DNA from: CAG-103 sp963627135
GTDB lineage: Bacteria; Bacillota; Clostridia; Oscillospirales; Oscillospiraceae
Direction of reading: 5' to 3'
Length of the DNA: 46,502 nucleotides
Assembly (NCBI GenBank): GCA_963627135.1
Contig: CAVFZY010000014.1
Coordinates: 1-46,502 of the forward strand
Under the pieces are notes generated by a model. The model did no database searches and was not told the origin of the DNA. It saw only the letters and a program-made list of their open reading frames with translations. Positions 6,774-15,115 of the stretch are shown one piece after another. The translations under genes were made by a program, and so were the position numbers. Each line of letters begins with the position of its first letter. Positions within the stretch are counted from its first letter, which is position 1.

Positions 6774-9119
6774 ATGCATGTCAAGATTGCGGGGCACGAC
6801 CGGCCGGTGCGTGCACCCGGCACCTTGCCGAGCCCGATCGGGCTGCTGCCGGCAAGCGAAAATGCCAAATGGGTCGGTATGCTCGTCAGCTTTGCGCTCG
6901 GGCTGATCCTGTCAACGGCGCATATTGCCGGGGCGCCGGCGCCGTTCGGGTTGGCGTTTCTGGCGGCCATGGGGTATGGTTCCGGCGGCGCACTGTGCCT
7001 TGTCGGCTGCGCACTTGGCTACTTTGCGGCGTTCGGCGTTGCGACCGGCACACAGCTTGCGGCTGGCTGCTGTCTGACGTTTTTGACGGCATATTTCCTG
7101 CGCAGCCATCCGTTTGTGCAGACACGCTGGTATCCGCCGGCCGTCTCCGCGGCGGCTTACATACTGACGCGGCTGGTGCTGTATCTGCTCACGGGCGGCC
7201 TGTCGCTGCTGCTGGTGTCCCGAATGGCGCTGTTTTTGCTGCTATGCGCCGCGTCGGCCTATGGATTTGACGATCTGCTGCGCGCGCAGGAGCCGCGCAC
7301 GGTCAATGCGGAGATCTGCCGCAATGTCTCGACCGTGTTTTTGCTGGCGTGCCTGCTCATGGGCGTGAACAACCTGCTGCTGTTTGACACGCTGTCGGTC
7401 GGCCGGGCGCTCTCGGTGCTCATTTTGCTCATCCTCAGTGGGACGGGCGGTGCGCTGTGCGGGGCGTCGGCCGGGCTCATCCTTGGCATTGCCATGGACG
7501 TAGCCGCCGGTGCAGGCGTTCTGTTCTCGGTCGTCTATGCCGCTGCCGGGCTGCTGTCCGGGCAGTTTTGCAAGCATCGGCGCGGGTTTTATCTGCTCAT
7601 TTTTGCGGCCGCGTACCTGCTGGCGCTGTTTTGCATCCCCCTTCCGGAGCTGCGCATCGCTGCGGGTGTGGAGCTGGCGCTCGCCGTCGGCGCGTACCTG
7701 GTGATCCCGAAAAAGTTCGTGGTAGCGGTCGGCGCATTTTTGCAGCCGTTGCGCGGCGGGAGCGGGGAGTCCGGTCTGCGCCGCTATGTCGCCGCGCGCG
7801 TCGGCGGCGTAGCGCATGCGTATCAGCAGCTGCATGACACGGCAAGTCAGGCGGTCTCTACCGCAGAAAATGACGCCGATGTTGCAAAAGTGTTTGACCG
7901 CGCGGCCGACCGTGTCTGCTGCCGGTGCAAACTGCAGCAGGAGTGCTGGACGCGCCGGGCGCTCGATACGCTCAATATCATGAACGATGCCACACGGAGC
8001 ATTCAGGCGCGCGGCCGACTGCTGCCGGAGGATTTTCCACCGTATTTTCGTGACCGCTGCGTCCATCTGCACGAGTATACCGAGGTCGTCAATGGGGAGC
8101 TGCGTCTGCGCGCTTACCGGCAGCGGATGCAGGAAACGCTACAGGAAAACCGCACCGTGCTCTGGGAGCAATACGCCGACTTTGCGCAGGTGCTCACGAA
8201 TGTCTCGCGCGAGCTCGACAGCAGCTACGGCGCCGACCCGCTGGCGGAGCAGCGCCTGATCCGCTGGCTTCGCACCATCGGCGTGGAAGCGGACGCGGCC
8301 GTGTTCCGCGAGAGCACGGGCCGCCTGCGCGTGACGATCGACAGCCGCTATCTGCGCCCACTGCTGGAACTGCCGGACTATCTGGACAAGCTCTCGGCAA
8401 CATTGGGTGTGCGGCTGTGCATGCCGGAAAACGCCGCGCGTGACGACAGCCTGCTCCTGCTCGAGGCAGAGCCGCTGGCAGTTTCCGTCGGCATTGCGTC
8501 TATGCGCAAGAAGGGGGAAACGGTCTCCGGCGACCGCGGTACCTATTTCAAGACGGACGCAGGGCAGCTGTGCGTGATCCTGTCCGACGGCATGGGCTGT
8601 GGCGAGACGGCGGCCGACGGCAGCATCAGCACGGTCGGCATGCTGGAGGAGTTTTTGCGCTCCGGCGTCAGTCCGGCGCTGGCGATGAAGCTGCTCAACT
8701 CCGCCATGCTCCTGCGCGATGGGGAGAACTGGGGCTATGCCACTGTCGATCTCATGTGCATGAACCTATTCACCGGTGAAGCGGATTTTTATAAATACGG
8801 CGCCGCGCCGACATATGTCAAGTCCGGCGGCGCGCTCAAAAAGCTGCGTTGCACGTCCTTTGCGCCCGGACTCGAGCAGGAGAGCGGCAAAGCGCCGGAC
8901 GAGCTGCACATGCATCTTAAGCCCGGCAGCGTGGCCGTGATCGCGAGCGACGGCGTTGTATCCGATGGGCACGATGCCTGGCTGCGCAGGCTACTGAGCG
9001 ATTCGGACGACAGGGATATGAAAACGCTGGCGGGCAGCGTCGTGCGCGCGGCGATCCGCGAATACGGACGCAGCGATGACATGACCGCCCTGGCGGTAAA
9101 AGTGGAGGTGCGCAGTTGA
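6774..9119 (+). CDS. spoIIE: Stage II sporulation protein E (PP2C phosphatase)
   Basis: In the family this membrane phosphatase dephosphorylates SpoIIAA to release sigma-F in the forespore and takes part in polar septum formation. The protein has a short cytoplasmic lead, a block of about ten hydrophobic segments (roughly residues 30-310), a central regulatory region with a CRCKLQQEC-like cysteine segment, and a C-terminal PP2C domain: VSGDRGTYF, CVILSDGMGCGETAADGS with metal-binding Asp, IASDGV and GRSDDMTALAVKV. At 781 residues it is close to the B. subtilis length of 827. AGGAGG precedes the ATG by 7 bases. It is coupled to the next small gene (TGATG overlap). The promoter spacing suggests Spo0A control. 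Confidence 0.95.
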   Translation: MHVKIAGHDRPVRAPGTLPSPIGLLPASENAKWVGMLVSFALGLILSTAHIAGAPAPFGLAFLAAMGYGSGGALCLVGCALGYFAAFGVATGTQLAAGCCLTFLTAYFLRSHPFVQTRWYPPAVSAAAYILTRLVLYLLTGGLSLLLVSRMALFLLLCAASAYGFDDLLRAQEPRTVNAEICRNVSTVFLLACLLMGVNNLLLFDTLSVGRALSVLILLILSGTGGALCGASAGLILGIAMDVAAGAGVLFSVVYAAAGLLSGQFCKHRRGFYLLIFAAAYLLALFCIPLPELRIAAGVELALAVGAYLVIPKKFVVAVGAFLQPLRGGSGESGLRRYVAARVGGVAHAYQQLHDTASQAVSTAENDADVAKVFDRAADRVCCRCKLQQECWTRRALDTLNIMNDATRSIQARGRLLPEDFPPYFRDRCVHLHEYTEVVNGELRLRAYRQRMQETLQENRTVLWEQYADFAQVLTNVSRELDSSYGADPLAEQRLIRWLRTIGVEADAAVFRESTGRLRVTIDSRYLRPLLELPDYLDKLSATLGVRLCMPENAARDDSLLLLEAEPLAVSVGIASMRKKGETVSGDRGTYFKTDAGQLCVILSDGMGCGETAADGSISTVGMLEEFLRSGVSPALAMKLLNSAMLLRDGENWGYATVDLMCMNLFTGEADFYKYGAAPTYVKSGGALKKLRCTSFAPGLEQESGKAPDELHMHLKPGSVAVIASDGVVSDGHDAWLRRLLSDSDDRDMKTLAGSVVRAAIREYGRSDDMTALAVKVEVRS

Positions 9120-9475
9120 TGAGACGAAAGAACAAGCCCATCCGCCGACCGGACGCCGTGCAGCCGCTCCACCTGCCGGCGGACGCGGGCGAGATCGCCT
9201 TTGCCCACGGCGTTTCGCGCCGCGTTGTCGTGGTCGATGCAGCCGAAAGTCCGCTGTTCGAGCAAATCATTTATATTGTGCGTGATGATGCTGCCAGCGG
9301 CGGTGTCACGGCAGCAGATCTTGTGCAGCAGGCGCGGGATGCCGTCAGTCGTGTGCCGACAGTGCCTGCGCCCCGTCAGCGGCCAAAATCCTACACCGGT
9401 CTGCTGATCTGGTTGTGCTCTGTCGCCGGTATGCTGGCGGCAGGCATCGGCTACTGCCTGTACTGCGGCTGGTGA
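9119..9475 (+). CDS. Small tail-anchored membrane protein coupled to spoIIE (118 aa), unknown
   Basis: I do not recognise this protein. It has a very basic N-terminus (MRRKNKPIRRPD), a soluble stretch of about 80 residues, and one hydrophobic segment near the C-terminus (LLIWLCSVAGMLAAGIGYCL, about residues 95-114), so it is predicted to be tail-anchored with its N-terminus in the cytoplasm. The ATG at 9119 overlaps the spoIIE stop (TGATG), and GGAGGTG lies 8 bases upstream, inside spoIIE. The coupling implies co-expression with SpoIIE early in sporulation; a role with SpoIIE at the septum is only inference. A terminator follows directly. Confidence 0.7.
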   Translation: MRRKNKPIRRPDAVQPLHLPADAGEIAFAHGVSRRVVVVDAAESPLFEQIIYIVRDDAASGGVTAADLVQQARDAVSRVPTVPAPRQRPKSYTGLLIWLCSVAGMLAAGIGYCLYCGW

Positions 9476-9490
9476 GCGGATGAATTTCCA

Positions 9491-9527
9491 ACGACCCGGA
9501 GGACTGTGTGTCCCCCGGGTCGTTTTC
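9491..9527 (+). terminator. Terminator of the spoIIE unit
   Basis: ACGACCCG (9491-9498) pairs with CGGGTCGT (9516-9523), extended by further G-C pairs, and is followed by TTTT. Confidence 0.8.
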
Positions 9528-9541
9528 TGCGGAAAAACCGG

Positions 9542-9570
9542 TTGTCAACGCTTGACGAAAGTGTTAGAAT
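9542..9570 (+). promoter_or_regulatory. Sigma-A promoter of ahcY
   Basis: TTGTCA (9542-9547), 17 bases, TAGAAT (9565-9570). The leader to the ATG is about 35 bases, too short for an SAH riboswitch. Confidence 0.65.
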
Positions 9571-9609
9571 AAAGCGCCTGAAACGATTTTTACAGCGGGA
9601 GGTTACCTT

Positions 9610-10845
9610 ATGAGCACGATCAAAGACCTGAGCCTGGCACCGTCCGGCGAGCGGAAGATTCGCTGGGTGGAAGCGCACATGCCTGTTTTGCGCGATATTG
9701 GCAGCGATTTTGCGCGGGAAAAGCCGTTTGCCGGTCTGAAGATCGCGCTCTCCGTGCATCTGGAGGCCAAGACGGCCTACCTGTGCCGCGTGCTCGAGAT
9801 GGGCGGCGCGGAGATGCACGTCACTGGTTCCAACCCGCTGTCCACGCAGGACGATGTTGCCGCGGCGCTGGCGGCGAAGGGCATGGACGTGCACGCGGTC
9901 TACGGCTGCACGGACGAGGAATACCAGGCGCATCTGCGCAGTGTGCTCTCCGTTGGTCCGAACATTATCATTGATGACGGCGGCGATCTTGTGCACCTGA
10001 TGCACACGGAGTTCACGGATCTCATCCCGCAGGTCATCGGCGGCTGCGAGGAGACGACGACTGGCATCCACCGCCTGCGGATCATGGACCGCGCCGAGAC
10101 ACTGCGCTTCCCGATGATCATGGTCAATGACGCCGACTGTAAGCACCTGTTTGATAACCGCTACGGTACGGGCCAGTCCGTGTGGGACGGTATCATGCGC
10201 ACGACGAACCTCGTTGTCGCCGGCAAGTACGTGGTCGTGAGCGGCTATGGCTGGTGCGGCAAGGGTGTGGCCCTGCGTGCGAAGGGCCTCGGCGCGAAAG
10301 TCATCGTGACCGAAGTTGACCCCATCCGGGCGCTCGAGGCCGTCATGGACGGCTACGAGGTCATGCCGATGATGGACGCTGCCGCCATCGGCGACATTTT
10401 TGTGTCCGTCACGGGCTGCAAAGACGTCATCACGCTCGAGCATTGCGAGCGGATGAAAGACGGCGCGATCGTCTCCAACGCTGGGCACTTCAATGTCGAG
10501 ATCGACATGGAGGCGCTCAATCGCTGCGCGGATGAAATCTATGAGGCGCGGCACAATATTGATGCTTACCGTCTGCCGAACGGCAAGACGATCTACGTTA
10601 TTGCGCAGGGCCGGCTGGTCAATCTGGCGGCAGGTGACGGGCACCCGGCGGAGATCATGGATATGAGCTTTGCCGTGCAGGCCATGAGCGCGGAGTATCT
10701 CGTGCGCACACGCGGCCAGCTGAAGCCGGGCGTCGTGTCGGTCCCCGCAGAGATCGATGAGAACATTGCGCGCCGCAAGCTCAAGGCCATGGGCGTTTCC
10801 ATTGACAGCCTGAGCTGCAGCCAGAAAGAATACCTGAACGGTTAA
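9610..10845 (+). CDS. ahcY: S-adenosylhomocysteine hydrolase
   Basis: Splits S-adenosylhomocysteine into adenosine and homocysteine, removing the product inhibitor of methyltransferases and feeding methionine recycling. Visible motifs are the substrate-domain segment LSVHLEAKTAYL, ETTTGIHRLR, NDADCKHLFDNRYGTGQS around the NAD domain entrance, the Rossmann GYGWCGKG, SNAGHFNVEID and the C-terminal tail ending QKEYLNG. At 411 residues it is a prokaryotic short form lacking the insert of plant and animal enzymes. GGGAGGT precedes the ATG. mgtE follows after 35 bases without a terminator, so the two are probably co-transcribed. Confidence 0.93.
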   Translation: MSTIKDLSLAPSGERKIRWVEAHMPVLRDIGSDFAREKPFAGLKIALSVHLEAKTAYLCRVLEMGGAEMHVTGSNPLSTQDDVAAALAAKGMDVHAVYGCTDEEYQAHLRSVLSVGPNIIIDDGGDLVHLMHTEFTDLIPQVIGGCEETTTGIHRLRIMDRAETLRFPMIMVNDADCKHLFDNRYGTGQSVWDGIMRTTNLVVAGKYVVVSGYGWCGKGVALRAKGLGAKVIVTEVDPIRALEAVMDGYEVMPMMDAAAIGDIFVSVTGCKDVITLEHCERMKDGAIVSNAGHFNVEIDMEALNRCADEIYEARHNIDAYRLPNGKTIYVIAQGRLVNLAAGDGHPAEIMDMSFAVQAMSAEYLVRTRGQLKPGVVSVPAEIDENIARRKLKAMGVSIDSLSCSQKEYLNG

Positions 10846-10880
10846 TCCTTTGAGACCGGATGGAAAGGAGGGGCAGGGAG

Positions 10881-12284
10881 ATGGACGATCAGAACCGGGA
10901 ATACGAAGATTACGAGGCGCTGCACGACGAACTCTTTGCACTTCTGGATCAGCACCGGATGAAGGCGCTGAGCCAAAAGCTCGGCGAGATGAACGAGTTT
11001 GATATTTCCGAGTTCCTCGGTGAGTTGTGGGAGGACAATCCGCAGCGGATGGCCATGGTGTTCCGCATCCTGTCCAAGGAGATCGCGGCGGCCGTGTTTG
11101 CCAACCTCGAGGTCGAGGAGCAGGAAACGATCATCAACTCCATCACCGATACGGAGCTCGCCGGCATCATCGAAGAGCTGTATGTCGACGACGCCGTTGA
11201 CATGATGGAGGAACTGCCGGCCAACGTCGTCAAGCGTGTCATGCGCACGGCGACACCCGCCACGCGCAACCTCATCAATCAGTACCTGAAATATCCCGAA
11301 AACTCTGCCGGCAGCATCATGACGGCCGAGTTCGTGGACCTGAAAAAATACATGAGCGTGCGCGAGGCATTTGCCCGCATCCGCAAGATCGGCGAGGACA
11401 AGGAGACGATCTACGTCTGCTATGTCACGTCGGCCAAGCGCAAGCTCGAGGGCGTTGTCACGGTCAAGGATCTGCTGCTGTCGGATGATGATGTGATCCT
11501 CGAAGACATCATGGACACGAATGTTATCTATGCCTCTACGACCGACGATCAGGAAGAAGTCTCGGATATGATCTCCAACTATGACCTGATCGCGATCCCG
11601 GTCGTGGATAAGGAAGGCTGCCTTGTCGGTATCGTCACGGTTGACGATATCATCGACGTCATGGAGCGGGAGGCAACGGAAGACATCGAAAAGATGGCCG
11701 GTATCACGCCGTCCGACAAGCCCTACTCCCGCACGAGTGTTGTGGACATCTGGAAAAACCGCATCCCATGGCTGATGTTTCTCATGCTCTCGGCAACGTT
11801 TACCGGCATGATCGTCACGCATTTTGAGGATGCGCTGGCGACGCAGGTCGCGCTTGCATCGTTCATGCCCATGCTCATGGGCACGGGTGGCAACTCCGGC
11901 AGCCAGTCATCCACGGCGATCATCCGCAGCCTGTCGCTGGGCGACACCTCCCCTTCGGACGCGCTGCGCGTGATCTGGAAGGAACTGCGCGTCGCGTTTT
12001 TGTGCGGCGTTTCGCTGGCGGCGGCCAACTTTATCAAGATGCTGCTCGTTGACCGGCTGCTGCTGGGCAACACCGCCGTCACAATGCCGGTCGCAGCTAC
12101 CGTCTGCTGCACGATCGTGTTTGTGGTCATGTTCGCAAAGGTCGTGGGCAGTCTGCTGCCGATGATCGCGGAAAAGATCGGCGTCGATCCGGCTGTCATG
12201 GCAAGTCCGCTCATTTCGACGATCACGGACGCCGTGTCGCTGCTGATCTATTTTTCCATTGCAAAAATGTTCCTGCATTTTTGA
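10881..12284 (+). CDS. mgtE: Magnesium transporter MgtE
   Basis: Homodimeric Mg2+ channel/transporter of the inner membrane, gated by cytoplasmic Mg2+. Domains in order: an N-terminal helical superdomain (about residues 1-130, rich in Asp and Glu), tandem CBS domains (about 130-255; MTAEFVDLKKYMSVREAF and IPVVDKEGCLVGIVTVDDI), a plug-helix region, and five membrane segments from about residue 285 with the pore signature PMLMGTGGNSGSQSSTA. At 467 residues it is normal. The start is the ATG at 10881 with AAGGAGGGG about 9 bases upstream; an in-frame ATG at 10860 precedes that site and is rejected. There is no room for a magnesium-sensing leader after ahcY. Confidence 0.93.
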   Translation: MDDQNREYEDYEALHDELFALLDQHRMKALSQKLGEMNEFDISEFLGELWEDNPQRMAMVFRILSKEIAAAVFANLEVEEQETIINSITDTELAGIIEELYVDDAVDMMEELPANVVKRVMRTATPATRNLINQYLKYPENSAGSIMTAEFVDLKKYMSVREAFARIRKIGEDKETIYVCYVTSAKRKLEGVVTVKDLLLSDDDVILEDIMDTNVIYASTTDDQEEVSDMISNYDLIAIPVVDKEGCLVGIVTVDDIIDVMEREATEDIEKMAGITPSDKPYSRTSVVDIWKNRIPWLMFLMLSATFTGMIVTHFEDALATQVALASFMPMLMGTGGNSGSQSSTAIIRSLSLGDTSPSDALRVIWKELRVAFLCGVSLAAANFIKMLLVDRLLLGNTAVTMPVAATVCCTIVFVVMFAKVVGSLLPMIAEKIGVDPAVMASPLISTITDAVSLLIYFSIAKMFLHF

Positions 12285-12296
12285 CCCGCATACTGC

Positions 12297-12326
12297 AACG
12301 CCCCCGGGGAAACCGGGGGCGTTTTT
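12297..12326 (+). terminator. ahcY-mgtE terminator
   Basis: A perfect 11-bp GC-rich stem (12297-12307 with 12313-12323), loop GGAAA, then a T run. Confidence 0.88.
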
Positions 12327-12340
12327 CCGTAGAAAAGCAC

Positions 12341-12369
12341 TTGCATAATACGCGGAAAATCATTATAAT
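12341..12369 (+). promoter_or_regulatory. Promoter of the SpoIID-domain gene and queA
   Basis: TTGCAT (12341-12346), 17 bases, TATAAT (12364-12369). This is sigma-A type, not the sigma-E type that drives spoIID in Bacillus, so the gene may be expressed vegetatively. Confidence 0.7.
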
Positions 12370-12420
12370 AAAGTGTCATATTTTGCGTATGACCACACTC
12401 ACGAAACAGCGAGGTGCGCT

Positions 12421-14016
12421 ATGAAAACAAGCTTGAAAAGAGTGATGACGGCGCTGCTTGCCGCCGTCCTGCTGGCCACTGCCCCCTGTGTGCCGGCCTT
12501 CGGCGCGCAGACGTATTACATCAATGACGGTGATAACACACTGGCACTGGCGGATGCTTATGCCATCGGTGCGGACGGCAGTACGGCGAAGCTGCCGGAG
12601 CGCGGCGTTTATGCCGCCACGGCGAGCGGCACGCAGCTGCTCGGCAGCAGCGAATATGAAAATGAGCAGCCCAATATTCCAAACGGCATCGTCCGCGTCG
12701 GTCTGGCGTTCGGCTCGATGGCGCTGGATGTGGTCCATCTGCAGATCAAGACCGGCTCTGGCTTCGCGTTCGGGTATTATGACTCCGAGCGTGTGTTTCA
12801 GTCCGTCGGCTCCACGGCCGAGAGCGCTGTTGCCGTCGTCGCGGATACGAACGTCACGGTTGGGGACAGTACCTTCGGCGCTTATCATGTCCAGCTTGCT
12901 ACCGCCTATGCAAGCTTTGATGCGGCGGAGGCGGCCGCCCGTGACCACGGCGGCTATCCGGTGTTCTATAATGGGGCTTACTATGTCCGCGTCGGCAGCT
13001 ATACGACTATGGAAGCGGCGTCAAATTCGGCGGCAACGGCCTATGGCTCCGTTGTCTCCGGCGGCGCGCGCAGTGTGCTGGTCGTGAAAGCCGGTACAGA
13101 TCAGATTCTATTCGGCTTCGACTGTGGCTCGACCTATTCGCTCTCGCTGGCTCCGCAGAGCGGCAGCGGCGCTGCCATTACACAGGTGGCCGAGTGCAAG
13201 GACCGCAGCGGCACCCGTTCGTGCACGTATTACGGCGATTTTCAGTTTACCCGCCTCAGCACACAGGATCCGCAAAAGCTTACGCTGGTGAATTTCGTCG
13301 GTCTGGAGTCCTATGTCAAGGGCGTCACGCCGTATGAAATGAGCAGCGGCTGGCCGCTTGAGGCGCTCAAGGCACAGGCGGTCTGCGCGCGTACCTATGT
13401 TGCTTCGCATATGAACAGTTCGCCGGCCAACGGCTTTGATGTCACGGGGACGACGACCAGTCAGGTCTACTACGGCACGCTGGATGCCTCTGCCGACAGC
13501 GACCGCGCCGTGGACGAAACGGCTGGGAAGTTCGTCCGCTATGAGGGCAAGCTCTGTGAGACGTTTTATTTCGCGGCAGACGGCGGCGCGACTGAGGACT
13601 CCGAGAATGTCTGGGTGACGGCGGTGCCGTATCTGCGCGGCGTTGTCGACCCGTATGAGAAGGACATCGACTTTTACTGCAAGAGCTGGAGCACGTCCAT
13701 CTCCCGCATGGCCGTCGGGGACGTCTCCATCACCTGTACGCCCATCGGCAACGCCATGACCGTGACGGTCGGGGACAAGACCTACAGCAAAGACGGCGTG
13801 CGCACGTTCCTGACAAGTGTCTGCGGCCTGCGCTATAACAGCCGCCACTTCACCGTGGAGTATGACGCCGCCTCGGATGCTTATTCTGTCGTCGGCGGCG
13901 GCTATGGTCACAACTGCGGCATGAGCCAGTGGGGCGCCAAGGCCATGGCGGAGGTCCACGGCAAAACCTATGAGGAGATCATCAGCTTTTATTATACCGG
14001 AGCATACGTAGCATGA
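12421..14016 (+). CDS. Secreted SpoIID/LytB-domain protein with SPOR-like repeat
   Basis: A signal peptide (basic start, hydrophobic core to about residue 24, AFGA-type cleavage) exports it. Residues about 155-225 resemble a SPOR-like peptidoglycan-binding module (YHVQLATAYASFDAAEAAA, then YYVRVGSYTTMEAAS). From about residue 265 follows the SpoIID domain, with the active-site-type glutamate in TPYEMSSGWPLEALKAQAV, CARTY, and the closing GYGHNCGMSQWGAKAMAE. SpoIID-family proteins are lytic transglycosylases or amidase enhancers acting on glycan strands. At 531 residues it is longer than Bacillus SpoIID (about 340), so it is a SpoIID-domain protein rather than certain SpoIID. GCGAGGTG precedes the ATG. 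The stop overlaps the queA ATG (ATGA). Confidence 0.85.
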   Translation: MKTSLKRVMTALLAAVLLATAPCVPAFGAQTYYINDGDNTLALADAYAIGADGSTAKLPERGVYAATASGTQLLGSSEYENEQPNIPNGIVRVGLAFGSMALDVVHLQIKTGSGFAFGYYDSERVFQSVGSTAESAVAVVADTNVTVGDSTFGAYHVQLATAYASFDAAEAAARDHGGYPVFYNGAYYVRVGSYTTMEAASNSAATAYGSVVSGGARSVLVVKAGTDQILFGFDCGSTYSLSLAPQSGSGAAITQVAECKDRSGTRSCTYYGDFQFTRLSTQDPQKLTLVNFVGLESYVKGVTPYEMSSGWPLEALKAQAVCARTYVASHMNSSPANGFDVTGTTTSQVYYGTLDASADSDRAVDETAGKFVRYEGKLCETFYFAADGGATEDSENVWVTAVPYLRGVVDPYEKDIDFYCKSWSTSISRMAVGDVSITCTPIGNAMTVTVGDKTYSKDGVRTFLTSVCGLRYNSRHFTVEYDAASDAYSVVGGGYGHNCGMSQWGAKAMAEVHGKTYEEIISFYYTGAYVA

Positions 14017-15062
14017 AAAAATCGGATTTCTATTTTGACCTGCCGGAGGAACTCATCGCGCAGACGCCGCTCGAGCGCCGTGATGCCTCCCGGCTGCTGA
14101 CGCTGGATAAAACGACCGGTGTCGTTGCTCACCATCACTTTTACGAGCTGCCGCAGTTTCTGCGCCCGAACGACTGCCTTGTGCTCAACGATTCGCGTGT
14201 GCTCCCGGCGCGCCTGCTCGGCCACCGCAGCACCGGAGGCGCAGTCGAGGTGCTGCTGCTGCGCGACCTCGGCGACGGCAAGTGGGAGTGCCTGACTCGC
14301 CCGGGCCGCAAGACCCAGCCCGGCACTGCGCTCTCGTTTGGCGACGGGGAGCTGACCGCCACGGTTGTCGATGCGATTGCTGACGGCAACAAGATCGTGC
14401 AGTTTCACTATGACGGTATCTTTCTGGAGGTGCTCGAGCGGCTGGGTAAAATGCCGTTGCCGCCGTATATTAAGGCGGAGCTGCAGGACCAGGAACGCTA
14501 TCAGACGGTTTATTCCCGCGAGCTCGGCAGCGCCGCCGCGCCGACGGCCGGCCTGCATTTCACGAAGGAACTTCTGCAGCAGATCGCGGACATGGGCGTG
14601 AAGATCGGCTACGTCACGCTGCACGTCGGCCTCGGCACGTTCCGGCCCGTCAAGGAGGACGAGATCGAGGATCACCCGATGCACTCGGAGTTTTGCATCA
14701 TCCCGGAGGAAACGGCGCGCATGGTCAACGAGACGAAGGCCAATGGCGGCCGCGTCATCTGCATCGGCACGACGTCTTGCCGCACGGTCGAGAGCTTTGC
14801 CGCCCCGGACGGAACACTCCACGCGCAGTCCGGCTGGACGGACATTTTCATCTATCCCGGCTACAAATTCAAGTGCATGGATGCGCTCGTCACGAATTTC
14901 CACCTGCCGGAGAGTACGCTCATCATGCTCGTGTCGGCGCTGGCCGGGCGGGAGCACATCCTCAACGCATACAAAATTGCCGTCGAAAGCCGCTACCGGT
15001 TCTTCTCGTTTGGAGATGCAATGTTCATTGCGGATGGACTTGAAGCTGGCAACACTAAGTAA
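14013..15062 (+). CDS. queA: S-adenosylmethionine:tRNA ribosyltransferase-isomerase
   Basis: Transfers the ribosyl part of SAM onto preQ1 in tRNA to form epoxyqueuosine, a late step of queuosine synthesis. The family hallmarks are clear: start MKKSDFYFDLPEELIAQTP, LVLNDSRVLPARLLG, LPPYIK, RYQTVYSRELGSAAAPTAGLHFT, HVGLGTFRPV, IGTTSCRTVES and NFHLPESTLIMLVSALAG. Its 349 residues are typical. The gene starts inside the stop codon of the SpoIID-domain gene (ATGA overlap). The pathway partner tgt lies 9 kb downstream under its own promoter. Confidence 0.96.
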   Translation: MKKSDFYFDLPEELIAQTPLERRDASRLLTLDKTTGVVAHHHFYELPQFLRPNDCLVLNDSRVLPARLLGHRSTGGAVEVLLLRDLGDGKWECLTRPGRKTQPGTALSFGDGELTATVVDAIADGNKIVQFHYDGIFLEVLERLGKMPLPPYIKAELQDQERYQTVYSRELGSAAAPTAGLHFTKELLQQIADMGVKIGYVTLHVGLGTFRPVKEDEIEDHPMHSEFCIIPEETARMVNETKANGGRVICIGTTSCRTVESFAAPDGTLHAQSGWTDIFIYPGYKFKCMDALVTNFHLPESTLIMLVSALAGREHILNAYKIAVESRYRFFSFGDAMFIADGLEAGNTK

Positions 15063-15070
15063 GCAAGCGA

Positions 15071-15104
15071 AAAAACAGGCTCGCGATCGCGAGCCTGTTT
15101 TTTT
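15071..15104. terminator. Bidirectional terminator between queA and the convergent lyase gene
   Basis: Perfect palindrome: the AACAGGCTCGC arm pairs with its complement around the centre GATC. A T run follows on the plus strand and matching A's precede it, so it can stop both queA and the convergent gene. Confidence 0.85.
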
Positions 15105-15115
15105 GCTGTATCTGT

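Noticed and set aside
9571..9609. SAH riboswitch before ahcY
   Set aside because: The leader from the likely start to the ATG is about 35 bases, too short for any known SAH or SAM riboswitch.
10846..10880. Magnesium riboswitch before mgtE
   Set aside because: Only 35 bases separate ahcY and mgtE, mostly the ribosome site.
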